Notes: generated from the sequence alone by a model not told the origin. 64,000 nucleotides of DNA from Neocallimastix lanati (nom. inval.) (GCA_016946835.1 JACVTC010000119.1:105001-169000); one strand, 5' to 3'. Positions 34,154 through 46,594 are shown, numbered from the stretch's first letter. Numbers and translations are program-made.

Positions 34154-35089
34154 ATCTGTTTATAGAAGATGGTACAAAAGTTTTAAATACTAATAATAAT
34201 AAGACTAAAACTAAAAATTTCATTTAAATATTAATTATCGGTTGTTATTGTTTTAGTTTTATCATAAAAAGATGTTCAAAAATATGATATAACTCTGATC
34301 GATTAATCTCTTTTAAGGAGAAGTTTTATTAATATTTATTCTTACATTAATATAATTTTATTCATTAATTTATTTATAATTTAAAATTTATTTTATTTAA
34401 AATATTAAAATTTATAATTTTATATTTTGATATTATTAAATGACCTTTATTTTTAATATAATAAAAATAAATGTTAAAAAAGGCATAAGGCAAAAAGCGT
34501 AAAGAATAAATATAAGGAAAAAGTATTCTTTATATAATACTTTTTAATTATAACCTATTTGAAAATAAGAAAAATTAATTAGTTTAATATTACAAAAAGT
34601 ATAATGTAATTATAAATTAAAATTAAAACATATAAAAATATAATAAAATAAAATAAAATAAAATAATTAAAATAAAATAAAACTTAATTAAAAATATAAA
34701 TAATTTATAAAATTATTAATATATAAATTATTTATATTTTAAATTAATATATAATTTATGTTATAAATTTTATGTTTACATCAATTTTATGTGTTTGTAT
34801 AGAATTTATGATATTATATAAATATATTTTATTTCACTTTATAATAAATCACATAAATAATTAATAATTAATCAAATGATTAATTATTAATATTTATTAA
34901 TTTAATTTTATGTAATTATTTACAAAAAAATTTATTAACAATTAAAGTTTTTATTTTCATTTTATATCAAATAATTCTTAAAGCTAAATAATATAAAATA
35001 AAATAAAGTATTATATTAAATTTCAAAAGAAAATTGTGAATATTTTAGAGATAGAAATTGAAAAAAATTTATAAAACTAAATATAAATT

Positions 35090-35275
35090 TCTTGCATCAA
35101 TTCGTAGGAGTACTTATATAATTAAAATTTTCCCAGTTAAATTTCGGTATTTCTCCAGGAAGTATATTATTGTGATTAAGTATTGTTATTCTACATGTTT
35201 TTTAGTCCATGAATAATGTAAAAGCATTGATATATAAATATATATATATTTTAGACAGAGAATACACTTCCATTA
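35090..35275 (-). pseudogene. Orphan coding-like fragment, unit 6/7 copy
   Basis: Minus-strand homologue of the fragment at 39798-40001. It contains the LNHNN..LPGEIPKFNWENF segment but with indels and no complete frame. No family is recognised. Confidence 0.35.
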
Positions 35276-35420
35276 CTTTATTAAATAATTAATTATATTT
35301 TTATGTAAATATATTATATAAATTAAAAATACAAATAAAATCGTTTTAAAAAAATACATTATATTAATTAAGTACAGAAATAAAAATTATATAAAAGATT
35401 AAATAAAATAAAAAATAATA

Positions 35421-35481
<61 letters not shown>

Positions 35482-35522
35482 TAATCATAAAAAATATAAT
35501 GTAATAAAGAATAAAAATAAGT

Positions 35523-35789
35523 TTAAAAAAATTTCGATGTGAGGTATACAATATATAGAAACATAATCAACATATTTAAAATAGATAGTGTGGTATCCAC
35601 CAAACTCTTCACTGAAAATACAGAAAGATTCTCATTAAGAGAAATACTCTCTATAGATTCTGTGAACTGAATTAGACTGTTAGTATTTTTGTCTGAAATA
35701 TATATAATAGGACAACTAATAGTATTGTTCCTAAGCCGTACTCTTGGTTCTGAAAGATTTCTTACTAAATTTCTCAAAAAGTAACTCAT
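35523..35789 (-). pseudogene. Orphan coding-like fragment shared with 49928-50233
   Basis: An 88-codon frame containing RNNTISCPIIYISDKNTNS and SLNENLSVFSVKSLVDTT. A closely similar stretch lies at 49928-50233, and the flanks (for example GAACAGTAGACCCC and TTGTTCACTTAAATG) also match. The function is not recognised. It is probably a fragment of a longer, decayed gene or element carried in the duplicated unit, as its N- and C-terminal ends differ between the copies. Confidence 0.4.
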
Positions 35790-36060
35790 GAGATACTAAT
35801 GATAGGTGTTGTTTTAGAAAGATAACCGCAAGTACCCCACAATATATGGAACAGTAGACCCCCTACGAACTGTTTAAGGGTTGTTCACTTAAATGTCTCC
35901 GCTCCCAATATCAAATTATAGCTTAACTAAAGCTGAAATTCCACCAAGAATGAATATATAAATATATTTTTGACCAAATGAGAAATAATATAAGGAGATC
36001 ATTTTCACTTTTCAAAGGATCGAATTTTCACCTCATTAAATAAAAAAAAATACTATCTAA

Positions 36061-36190
36061 ATTTTTTTTATAGCCTTAATTATTGTGAACAAACTTTATT
36101 TATTTTCATTTATTAATAAAAACTAGCTTTAGGTAATAAATAGTTCCTTAGACAAATTATAAATATTAATATTGGAGGTCTTAATTTTAA
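36061..36190 (-). mobile_element. LINE 3'-tail fragment
   Basis: On the minus strand the sequence ends AATAAATAAAGTTTGTTCAC, then AATAATTAAGGCTATA and an A-run (36061-36069). This is the same terminal motif as the LINE relic ending at 3611. It recurs at the equivalent place in the 8/9 spacer (52022), so the insertion predates that duplication. Confidence 0.5.
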
Positions 36191-36774
36191 ACCAGAAACT
36201 TTGACATTTCAACCATAATTAACAATTTACTTTAATTGTTATTATTACTATTATTATTATTATAAAAAATACCTTATTTTTATAATATTATTGTTAATAA
36301 AATAATAAATAAAAAATTATGAATATCAAATTTCTAATATATTAAATATTTTCTTCTAAAAAAGATCTATTTTACATAAAAAAATATACAATTTATATTT
36401 ATCCAAAATTTAAATACTTTATCAAAACAATTATTAAATTTTTTAATTATAACTTTTTTTTATTTCATATTTAATTATTTATAATATCATACATAATATA
36501 TTATATACTTCAGAATTTAGAAAATTATATATCAAATATAATATATCTAAATTCATTAAAACTTAGAGAAATAAAATTTACATTATATTACATGTATATA
36601 CTAATTGAAAGTTTAATACTAATATTTTAATTATCATATTATTTCTTTCTAAATATTTAATAGCATGCGTTTAATTACTTAAAACAAAGTTTATAAAATA
36701 AATTATTCAAAAATACTCTAATTTAATAATTTAAAATTCAATTTATATCATTTTACTATTGATTTTCATATAAT

Positions 36775-37773
36775 TTACTGATATGCATTTAATCCAAGAC
36801 ATTTATCCATAGTAACTGGAGTATATCCTTTAGATAACATAATATCAATTTCAGCTCTAGCTAAGGCAACAATACTTTCTTTAGTACTACCATTGTATTG
36901 TAAGTGATTTAAGGAAATAGAACCTTGACCATTGGCTCCACTGAAAACTTGCTTAGCATAGTTAATATCTTTGTTGTTCCAATCTCCTGAATCAAGATTC
37001 CATGTGATAGCAGCAGTGTATCCAAGACTTCCAAGAGTACTCATAACATTTTGATTTCCATTACCAGATCCATATGGTGGACGCATGAAGGCTGGTTTCT
37101 TACCAATGGCTTGAGAAATAGCTCCTTCTAATTGTGTCATTTCACTTCTAATTTGATCAGCTGAAAGTGTGGTTAAATCTTTGTGATTAAATGTGTGACT
37201 ACCAACAACATGACCTTCATTATACATTCTCTTAACAATTCTAGCCCAGTTAGAATCAGCGGTATTCATGTAAAGGTTACCAACAACGAAGAAAGTAGCT
37301 TTCATATTCTTTTCCTTTAAAAGATCTAAAATAGCATCAGCAAATTGAGTTGGTCCATCATCGAAAGTCATAGCCCATTCCTTTGGATTAACACATTGTG
37401 AGTAGAACTTAAGACCTCCACCTTGACCTCCTTGAGGAGCAGCTGGAGCAGCTTGAGCTGGTTGATTCCATTGATTATTATTATTCCATTGATTATTATT
37501 GTTGTTATTATTCCATTGATTGTTGTTGTTCCATTGATTATTATTATTGTTGTTGTTCCATTGGTTGTTGTTGTTCCATTGATTGTTATTATTCCATTGA
37601 TTATTATTCCATTGATTATTATTCCATTGATTATTATTATTCCATTGATTCCAACCGTTGTTACCACCCCAATTATTCCATTGTCTTTTTTCAACTTCCA
37701 CAGGTGCTGCTGTAGATGAGTTCTTACTAACTAAATATAAAAGAGTAATACCAGCAAAAATAAAAGATTTCAT
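36775..37773 (-). CDS. CE4 deacetylase, array copy 7
   Basis: 332 residues, signal peptide MKSFIFAGITLLYLVSKNSS and propeptide ending VEKR. The repeat domain has irregular spacing (3, 4 or 7 Asn between Gln-Trp pairs) and nine Trp-ending units. TFDDGP begins at residue 136. The linker is NQPAQAAPAAP. All NodB motifs are intact and DWNNKD replaces the DWDNKD of group A. Flanks and signal peptide are closest to copies 6 and 8. Confidence 0.9.
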   Translation of the reverse strand: MKSFIFAGITLLYLVSKNSSTAAPVEVEKRQWNNWGGNNGWNQWNNNNQWNNNQWNNNQWNNNNQWNNNNQWNNNNNNNQWNNNNQWNNNNNNNQWNNNNQWNQPAQAAPAAPQGGQGGGLKFYSQCVNPKEWAMTFDDGPTQFADAILDLLKEKNMKATFFVVGNLYMNTADSNWARIVKRMYNEGHVVGSHTFNHKDLTTLSADQIRSEMTQLEGAISQAIGKKPAFMRPPYGSGNGNQNVMSTLGSLGYTAAITWNLDSGDWNNKDINYAKQVFSGANGQGSISLNHLQYNGSTKESIVALARAEIDIMLSKGYTPVTMDKCLGLNAYQ

Positions 37774-37916
37774 TTTTAATTATATTTATAAAAATTTGAT
37801 TTAACTTTTTTCTATATTTATAATTTTAATTTTATATTAGTTAATTTTAATATTAAATATATCTTAATTTGAAATAAATCAAATTATTGAAAATAAAAAT
37901 AATGAAGTAAAATAAA

Positions 37917-38277
37917 GCCCTCTTTATATGAAAAAAAAAAACATAATATAAAATATTATAAAATAAAATAATAAGAAATAAAAAATAAAAATAAAAAGAT
38001 TAATTTATTATTGTAAATATTATTGAATATAATTTAATTTAGCTCTTCTAATTAAAAAGCTTTTAATTAATACAAAAAAATATCATTAATTGTAGTACAA
38101 AAAAAATGTCAACATAACCAATTATTTTGTAATTAATTAATAATAATATAATTTTATTTTATATTTGTATATTTTATGATTTTATTTTTATATATTTATT
38201 TTTAAAATAATAGAAATAAATATGAATATATATTCATATTTCATTTAAAAAGAATATATTTTTTTGCCGTTGAATAT
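37917..38277 (-). promoter_or_regulatory. Conserved upstream block of CE4 copy 7
   Basis: CCCTCTTTATATGAAAAA (37918-37935), CAACATAACCAATTATTTTG (38110-38129) and TTTTGCCGTTGAATATAAAT (about 38262-38281). Nearly identical to copy 6. Confidence 0.5.
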
Positions 38278-39797
38278 AAATTAAATAGGTAGAAAAAAAA
38301 TATGAATATGTTTTGGATAATTTTAATTAGTTTTTTTATTTAAACAATAACCAACCCAACAATATCAATAATATTTTATATTAAAATAAAATATAATGGG
38401 ATATTAATATTAATATTTCATGATGGAACATGGAACAATCAAAAAAAATTAAATAATTTAATAATTTTTAAAACGTCCTTTAAGATTGTTTTATAAATAA
38501 TAAGTTTATATATTAATTAATAGTATTTCTACTAATTATTAAAATGAAATACTTGTCTATATATTTGTATTATTTATATTATTTTTATATATTTAATTAA
38601 ATAGTAAATATTATTAAATATTTAATATATTAAAGTTCTAAAAATAATTATTTTATAATTCTTTTTCTGATATAAAATAATATTTGGTTATTATTTTAAA
38701 TTATATTAAATATTTTCTAAATTAATATTCTTATAGTTATAGTAAAAAGAAATTATATTATAATTTCTCTTTTCAATTTACAATAAAGATTTACATATTT
38801 TTTTATTTTAAATATAATTTTATAAATTTATAAATAATATAAATTAAATAATTAATTAATATTTTTAAATTTATTAAAAAAAATGTATTTATCTGTTTAT
38901 AGAAGATGGTACAAAAGTTTTAAATACTAATAATAATAAGACTAAAACTAAAAATTTCATTAAAATATTAATTATCGGTTGTTATTGTTTTAGTTTTATC
39001 ATAAAAAGATGTTCAAAAATATAACTCTGATCGATAAATCTCTTTTAAGGAGAAGTTTTATTAATATTTATTCTGACATTAATATAATTTTATTCATTAA
39101 TTTATTTATAATTTAAAATTTATTTTATTTAAAATATTAAAATTTATAATTTTATATTTTAATATTATTAAATGACCTTTATTTTTAATATAATAAAAAT
39201 AAATGTTAAAAAAGGCATAAGGCAAAAAGCGTAAAGAATAAATATAAAGAAAAAGTATTCTTTATATAATACTCTTTAATTATAACCTGTTTGAAAATAA
39301 GAAAAATTAATTAGTTTAATATTACAAAAAGTATAATGTAATTATAAATTAAAATTAAAACATATAAAAATATAATAAAATAAAATAAAATAAAATAATT
39401 AAAATAAAATAAAACTTAATTAAAAATATAAATAATTTATAAAATTATTAATATTTAAATTATTTATATTTTTAATTAATATATAATTTATGTTATAAAT
39501 TTTATGTTTACATCAATTTTATGTGTTTGTATAGAATTTATGATATTATATAAATATATTTTATTTCACTTTATAATAAATCACTCTATAAATCAGTGAT
39601 AATTAATCAAATGATTAATTATTTATTAATTTAATTTTATGTAATTATTTACAAAAAAATTTATTAACAATTAAAGTTTTTATTTTCATTTTATATAAAA
39701 TAATTCTTAAAGCTAAATAATATAAAATAAAATAAAGTATTATATTAAATTTCAAAAGAAAATTGTGAATATTTTAGAGATAGAAATTGAAAAAAAT

Positions 39798-40001
39798 TTA
39801 TAAAACTAAATATAAATTTCTTGCATCAATTAATCTAATCGTAGGAGTACTTATATAATTAAAATTTTCCCAGTTAAATTTCGGTATTTCTCCAGGAAGT
39901 ATATTATTGTGATTAAGTTTTGTTATTCTACATGGTTTTTTAGTCCATGAATAATGTAAAAGCATTGATATATATATTTTAGACAGAGAATACACTTCCA
40001 T
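39798..40001 (-). pseudogene. Orphan coding-like fragment recurring in group-B spacers
   Basis: A 67-codon frame containing CRITKLNHNNILPGEIPKF and NWENFNYISTPTIRLIDARN. Related, more broken sequence lies at 35090-35275 and 49390-49600. The less biased amino-acid composition compared with surrounding A/T sequence suggests former coding DNA. The family is unrecognised. Confidence 0.4.
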
Positions 40002-40725
40002 TACTTTATTAAATAATTAATTATATTTTTATGTATTACATTTTAAAAAAATATATTATATAAGTTAAAAATAAAAATAAAATCGTTTTAAAAAAATACA
40101 TTATATTAATTAAAGACAGAAATAAAAATTATAAACTTTGACATTTCAACCATAATTAACAATTTACTTTAATTGTTATTATTACTATTATTATTATTAT
40201 AAAAAATACTTTATTCTTATTTTTATATAATATTATTGTTAATAAAATAATAAATAAAAAATTATGAATATCAAATTTCTAATATAATAAATACTTTCTT
40301 CTAAACAAGATCTATATTACATAAAATTATATTACATATAATTTATATTTATCCAAAATTTAAATACTTTATCAAAACAATTATTAAATTTTTTAATTAT
40401 AACTTTTTTTTATTTCATATTTAATTATTTATAATATCAAACATAATATATTATATACTTTAGAATTTAGAAAATTATATATCAAATATAATATATCTAA
40501 ATTCATTAAAACTTAGAGAAATAAAATTTACATTATATTACATGTATATACTAATTGAAAGTTTAATACTAATATTTTAATTATCATATTATTTCTTTCT
40601 AAATATTTAATAACATACATTTAATTATTTAAAACAAAGTTTATAAAAATAAATTATTAAAAAATACTCTAATTTAATAATTTAAAATTCAATTTATATC
40701 ATTTTATTACTGATTTTCATATAAT

Positions 40726-41730
40726 TTACTGATAAGCATTTAATCCAAGACATTTATCCATAGTAACTGGAGTATATCCTTTAGATAACATAATATCAAT
40801 TTCAGCTCTAGCTAAGGCAACAATACTTTCTTTAGTACTACCATTGTATTGTAAGTGATTTAAGGAAATAGAACCTTGACCATTGGCTCCACTGAATACT
40901 TGCTTAGCATAGTTAATATCTTTGTTGTTCCAATCTCCTGAATCAAGATTCCATGTGATAGCAGCAGTGTATCCAAGACTTCCAAGAGTACTCATAACAT
41001 TTTGATTTCCATTACCAGATCCATATGGTGGACGCATGAATGCTGGTTTCTTACCAATAGCTTGAGAAATAGCTCCTTCTAATTGTGTCATTTCACTTCT
41101 AATTTGATCAGCTGAAAGTGTGGTTAAATCTTTGTGATTAAATGTGTGACTACCAACAACATGACCTTCATTATACATTCTCTTAACAATTCTAGCCCAG
41201 TTAGAATCAGCGGTATTCATGTAAAGGTTACCAACAACGAAGAAAGTAGCTTTCATATTCTTTTCCTTTAAAAGATCTAAAATAGCATCAGCAAATTGAG
41301 TTGGTCCATCATCAAAAGTCATAGCCCATTCCTTTGGATTAACACATTGTGAGTAGAACTTAAGACCACCACCTTGACCTCCTTGCGGAGCAGCTGGAGC
41401 TTGTTGTTGAGCTGGTTGATTCCATTGATTATTATTATTATTCCATTGGTTATTATTGTTGTTATTATTCCATTGATTGTTGTTGTTCCATTGATTATTA
41501 TTATTGTTGTTGTTCCATTGGTTGTTGTTGTTCCATTGATTGTTATTATTCCATTGATTATTATTCCATTGATTATTATTCCATTGATTATTATTATTCC
41601 ATTGATTCCAACCGTTGTTACCACCCCAATTATTCCATTGTCTTTTTTCAACTTCCACAGGTGCTGCTGTAGATGAGTTCTTACTAACTAAATATAAAAG
41701 AGTAATACCAGCAAAAATAAAAGATTTCAT
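40726..41730 (-). CDS. CE4 deacetylase, array copy 8
   Basis: 334 residues. The repeat domain resembles copy 7 but the last spacer has five Asn, and the linker is NQPAQQQAPAAP. TFDDGP begins at residue 138; NodB motifs are intact. The region upstream has diverged at about 42040-42080, where a short insertion separates the TATA-like box from the CCAAT block. Confidence 0.9.
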   Translation of the reverse strand: MKSFIFAGITLLYLVSKNSSTAAPVEVEKRQWNNWGGNNGWNQWNNNNQWNNNQWNNNQWNNNNQWNNNNQWNNNNNNNQWNNNNQWNNNNNNNQWNNNNNQWNQPAQQQAPAAPQGGQGGGLKFYSQCVNPKEWAMTFDDGPTQFADAILDLLKEKNMKATFFVVGNLYMNTADSNWARIVKRMYNEGHVVGSHTFNHKDLTTLSADQIRSEMTQLEGAISQAIGKKPAFMRPPYGSGNGNQNVMSTLGSLGYTAAITWNLDSGDWNNKDINYAKQVFSGANGQGSISLNHLQYNGSTKESIVALARAEIDIMLSKGYTPVTMDKCLGLNAYQ

Positions 41731-43436
41731 TTTTAATTATATTTATAAAAATTTGATTTAATTTATTTCTATATTTATAATTTTAATTTTATATTAGTTA
41801 ATTTTAATATTAAATATTACTTAATTTGAATAAATCAAATTATTGAAAATAAAAATATTAAAGTAAAATAAAGACCTTTTTATATGAAAAAAATAACATA
41901 ATATAAAATATTATAAAATAAAATAATAAGTAATAAAAAATAAAAATAAAAAGATTAATTTATTATTGTAAATATTATTGAATATAATTTAATTTAGCTC
42001 TTCTAATTAAAAAGCTTTTAATTAATACTAAAAAAAATATCATTATTAATTGTAGTACAAAATCTTTAAATAATAGTAAAACTATTACAAAAAAATGTCA
42101 ACATGTCCAATTATTTTGTAATTAAATAATAATAATATAATTTTATTTTATATTTGTATATTTTATGATTTTATTTTTATATATTTATTTATAAAATAAT
42201 AATAATAATAAAAATGAGAATATATTCATATTTCATTTAAAAAGAATATATTTTTTTGTCGTTGAATATAAATTAAATATAAATTAAATAGGTAGAAAAA
42301 AAATATGAATATATTTTGGGTAATTTTAATTAATTTTTTATTTAAACAATAACAAACCCAACAATATCAATAATATTTTATATTAAAAAAAAAGATAATG
42401 GGAATATTAATATTTTATGATGGACACAATCAAAAAAAATTAAAAATTAAATAATTTAATAATATTTAAAACGTCTTTAAGATTGTTTTATAAATGATAA
42501 GTTTATATATTAATTAATAGTATTTTTACTAATTATTAAAGTGAAATACTAGATGGTACAAAAGTTTTAAATACTATTAATAATAAAACTAAAACTAAAA
42601 ATTTTATTTAAATATTAAATATCAGTTATCGTTATTGGTTGCTATTATTTTAGTTTTATCATAAAAAGATGTTCAACAATATACTTTTATAATATACTTT
42701 TATAATATACTTTTATTAGTATAATTTTATTCATTCATTTTTTATAATTTATAGTTTATAATATATTTTATTTAATTTAAAATATTAAACTTATTTTTAT
42801 ATTATTTCATATTTTAATATTATTAAATGGCCTTTACGTATTAATATAATTAAAATAAATGTTGAAAAAGACAAAAGGCAAAAAGTGTAAATATAAAGAA
42901 AAAGTATTCTTTATATAATACTCTTTAATTATATCCTATTTTAAAATAATAAAAATTAATTAGTTTAATTATAATGTAAATAATAGAAGATTTATAAAAA
43001 TTATAATTATAAAATATAAATTATAATTAAAACATATAAAAATATAATAACATATAAAAATAATAAAATAAAATAATTATATTTTTATCTAAATAAAATA
43101 AAATAATTTAGATAAAATAAAATATACTAAATTTATAAATTAATTATAATTTTAAATAACATATAATTTATGTTATAAATTTTATTTTACATCAATTTTA
43201 TGTGTTTGTATTGAATTTATGATATTATTAAAATATATTTGATATAAAACAAATATGTGTAGTAATCTATTTATATATTTAATAATTATTAAATATTAAA
43301 TTTATATCTTCTCTTAGTAATAATTTTAATAATAATTTCTTATATGAGTTATATTAATATTATTTTATTTTATATATTTTTTAATAATTTATTATATTTA
43401 ATAGCTATAATTAATAGCTATTATATATTATATATA
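41731..43436. other. Upstream spacer of CE4 copy 8 up to the copia insertion
   Basis: A diverged group-B spacer, still recognisable by blocks such as GATGGTACAAAAGTTTTAAA (about 42553) and the CATAAAAAGATGTTCAA block (about 42660). It ends at the Ty1/copia target site. No gene is seen. Confidence 0.6.
41873..42272 (-). promoter_or_regulatory. Conserved upstream block of CE4 copy 8
   Basis: ACCTTTTTATATGAAAAAA (about 41874-41892), CAACATGTCCAATTATTTTG (42099-42118) and TTTTGTCGTTGAATATAAAT (about 42255-42274). The third element has GTCGTTG where copies 6 and 7 have GCCGTTG. Confidence 0.45.
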
Positions 43437-43690
43437 TGTTAAGAATGTAACTGAAATCTAACAATTTCAATTATGATTATTTATTGTTAATATGGCTTTT
43501 ATTTATTTATATTTAATTATATGAATATTACATAATAAAGAATATTACAGTTTAACAAAATATAATAAATAAGATTTATAATAACTATTTAATAACTATC
43601 TAATAACTAATGTATTCATAATGTGGCTATTTGTGGCGTATTAATATTACAATGTATAATGTATAATTATAATGTAGCTAATACTTAACA
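43437..43690 (-). repeat. 3' LTR of the Ty1/copia element
   Basis: On the minus strand it begins TGTTAAGTATTAGCTACATT and ends TTACATTCTTAACA. The ends form TGTTAAG/CTTAACA inverted repeats. The polypurine tract GTAGGGGGAA abuts it (forward TTCCCCCTAC, 43691-43700). Confidence 0.95.
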
Positions 43691-43739
43691 TTCCCCCTAC
43701 ATTATGCATTTGGTAATAATATAAAAAATAAAGTTTTAA

Positions 43740-43831
43740 TAAATTTTTTTTTTTTTTTTTTTTTTTTTATAGTAAATTTTTAATAATAAATTTTTTTTTT
43801 TTTTTTTTTTTTTATAGTAAATTTTTAATAA

Positions 43832-43873
<42 letters not shown>
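43740..43873 (+). repeat. T-run triplication between RNase H stop and 3' LTR
   Basis: Three T-runs, each followed by ATAGTAAATTTTTAATAATAAA or part of it. They lie in the element's 3' untranslated region. Probably slippage or local duplication. Confidence 0.7.
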
Positions 43874-43877
<4 letters not shown>

Positions 43878-44147
43878 GAAAATAAAATCAGTAAAACATT
43901 TCATTTTTGGTCCAGATATTACTTTAGTTAAAGGATCGGCTAACATAGTATCGGAGGATATATGTTCTAAATTTATTTCTTTTCTGTTTATTTTTTCTTG
44001 AATGTATTTATAATCAATGTCCATGTGTTTACATCTACCTTTTGTATTTTCATTTTCAGCGATATTTTTACAAGATTTATTATCAATTTTAATTTTTAAA
44101 TTAATTTCTTTATTGAATATTTCCTTTAGTAATTTCTTTAATTTCAT
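43872..44147 (-). pseudogene. Copia RNase H C-terminal fragment
   Basis: A frame of 91 codons containing HISSDTMLADPLTK, the usual end of copia polyproteins, and KGRCKHMDIDYKYIQEK. It continues the RNase H domain but in a different frame from the upstream pol ORF, so a frameshift near 44230 separates the two. The upstream bases of this frame also encode the expected TTEAEYVAL motif. Confidence 0.85.
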
Positions 44148-44167
44148 TCCTTGTTTTGCACATTCAG

Positions 44168-46594
44168 TTAATGCAACATATTCTGCTTCAGTGGTTGATA
44201 ATGTGATGCTCTTCTGAGTTTCAGATTTCCATGAAATGGACTTTTTCCAAATAAGAAAATGTATCCACTGGTAGATTTTCTTGTTTCTTCATCGCCAGCG
44301 AAATCAGCGTCTGAGTAGGCAATTAAATTTTTACTTCCATAGTAATAAATAGATTTTTCTTTAGTAGATTTTAAATATCTTAAGATCATCAATGCTGATT
44401 TTAGATCAACTTCTGTTGGGTTTTCGGCGTGTCTTGCAGCTTGATTAACTGCAAATGAGATGTCTGGTCTTGTTTTTGTTGAAACAAATAATAAAGCACC
44501 AATAATAGATTTATAATCTGTTACGTTTACTGGTGTTGAATTTTCTCTTTCTTCTAAAGTAATTTTTCTACATGGGTTGTTAATTGGTTTTGTCTTATTC
44601 ATTTTGTAATTCTTAATTAATTTTTCAATGTAGTCTTGTTGATTAATTTTATATCCTTCTTCAGTTTTAAAAATATTTATTCCTATAATTTTGTTAGCTT
44701 CCGTGTCTTTTGAAATTTTATATTTTTCTTTTAATTTATTGCTTATATATTTAATTTCTTTATCTTCTCCAGTAAGTAAGATATCATCAACATAAAGACA
44801 TAATATAGCACATAAATTTCCATTGTGATATTTTGTAAATAAACATTGATCAATACTCAATTGTTTTAAGCCAATATTTTTTAAATAACTTGATATTTCT
44901 TTATACCATTGTCTTCCGGCTTGTTTCAAACCATATAGAGCCTTATTTAATATCCAATATTTTCCAGAATTATAATTTTTATCTCCTTCTGGTATGTCCA
45001 CGTATATTTCTTCTTCTAATTTGTCATTTAAATAAGCTGCCTTTATATCCATTTGTCTTAAGTTCCATTTGTATTGTGATGCGATGGCAATTGCAATTCT
45101 TAAACTATCTGTTTCAATTGTTGGTGAATATGTTGATGTATAGTTAACACCTTTTCTCTGTTTGAATCCACGAGCAACTAATCTTGCTCTTTTAACACCA
45201 TTATCTTTAGTAGTAAATACCCATCTAGTATCAATTAAAGTAGTATCTTTAGGAATATTATTAACTATTCTCATTACTTTTTGTTCATACATATTATTGA
45301 TTTCTTTTTTAATTGCATCTTTCCATTTATTTGAATCGTTAGAATTTATTGCTTCATCATAACTCTTGGGATTAACTGTTTTAATTAGTAATACTTTGTT
45401 TTTCTTTATTGTTAATTGTTCATTATCATTTGTATTTTCTTTTTCATTTAAATCAATGAATTTTCTTTTGTTATTATTTTTATGAGTATCGGTATTTTCC
45501 ATTTCATTATTTTCTAAATTATTTTTGTTATTATCTTGAATATTTATAGCCATATCATTACTATTAGAATTATTTAAATTGTTGTTTGAACTTTTATCAA
45601 TTAATATATCAGAGTTTTGATTTGTGTTTAAGTTTTCATGTTTTTTATTCAAATTCATATTATTATTAATATTATTATTAATGTTATTGTTGTTATTGTT
45701 TAATATAATTTTATTATTGCCATTAATAATTTCTCGGTTGTTATTATTTGAATTATTTGAATTATTTAATTGATCATAACTGCCTTTTTCCCCCTCAATT
45801 GAATAATTCGAAGGAAAAATAGAATTAATATATTCTTCTGATAGAAAGGTAGTATTAATAGTTCCAGGAATATTTTCCAAGAAATAAACGTCTCTAGCTG
45901 ATACAATACAGTTAGAAGATAAATCTAAAATACGGTAACCAGTAGAGTCCGAAGCATAACCAAGGAAAATTCCAGGTTTAGAATTATTTTCAAATTTATT
46001 CTTTTTATGATTATTGTAGAAATATACTCTGCAACCAAAAACACGTAAGTGTGAAATATCAATAGGTTTGTTGAAGAAAACTTCATCTGGGATTTTTGAA
46101 TTATTACCTTGATGAGGATTAAGGTTATATAAACGACATGCGCATAGAATAGCAGAATCCCAAAAATTAAGAGGTAATTTGGCAGAATTAAGTAGCGTGG
46201 TTGCACAATTATTAAGAGTTTGATTAATTCTTTCTGAACGACCATTTTGTTGTGGGTAGCCAGGAGTTGAATGAATTAATTTTATACCATTTTCGGAAAG
46301 ATACTTGTTGAAATTTTCATTTGTGTATTCGGTTCCATTGTCGGTTTTTAAAGTTTTAATTGATAATTCAGTAGTATTATTCATTAATTTGTGAAATTTA
46401 ATAAATGCGTTATAAACATCAGATTTATTTTTTAAAAGGTAAATCCAGCATTTTCTACTATAGTCATCCATAAAAGTTACGTAGTAATTGAAATCGTTAT
46501 AGGATGTTTTTAATTTACCAACTACATCGGAGTGTACAAGTTGTAGTGGTTGTGTGGTACTGTTTTCAATTGCATAAAATGGTTTTCTTCTCAT
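44168..46594 (-). pseudogene. Copia pol: integrase, reverse transcriptase, start of RNase H
   Basis: 808 codons open from an internal Met. The integrase core has Asp in LVHSDVVG, Asp in LKTDNGTEY and Glu in GRSERINQTL. An Asn-rich linker follows, then RT with ARLVARGFKQRKG, QMDIKAAYLND, KALYGLKQAGRQWY and the catalytic YVDDILLTG. RNase H starts with YSDADFAGD. The frame ends shortly after SGYIFLFGKSPFHG, where a frameshift leaves it. The integrase HHCC zinc finger (LGHFN..HTC..C) lies upstream in the same frame (about 46600-46700), but is cut off from gag-protease by a frameshift near 46720. Confidence 0.92.

Larger units (their letters stand above)
32904..36774. other. Spacer between CE4 copies 6 and 7 (group-B unit, longest form)
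   Basis: From about 32904 to 35390 it parallels the copy 7/8 spacer (37774-40130), except for the retroposon at 34036-34153. A further ~800 bp (about 35392-36190) is absent from the 7/8 spacer but largely present in the 8/9 spacer. It includes (TAA)n at 35415-35480, an orphan coding fragment (35523-35789) and a LINE tail (36061-36190). Confidence 0.65.
37774..40725. other. Spacer between CE4 copies 7 and 8 (group-B unit, shortest form)
   Basis: Lacks the SINE-like insert (empty site about 38890) and the ~800-bp block seen in the 6/7 spacer: sequence joins from AGACAGAAATAAAAATTATA directly to AACTTTGACATTTC at about 40135. Contains the orphan fragment at 39798-40001. Confidence 0.7.

Noticed and set aside
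34018-34227. 69-codon ORF beginning MYLSVYCLWGVESVDAVPVW
   Set aside because: It lies across the retroposon insert and its poly(A) tail. The paralogous spacer has no such frame.
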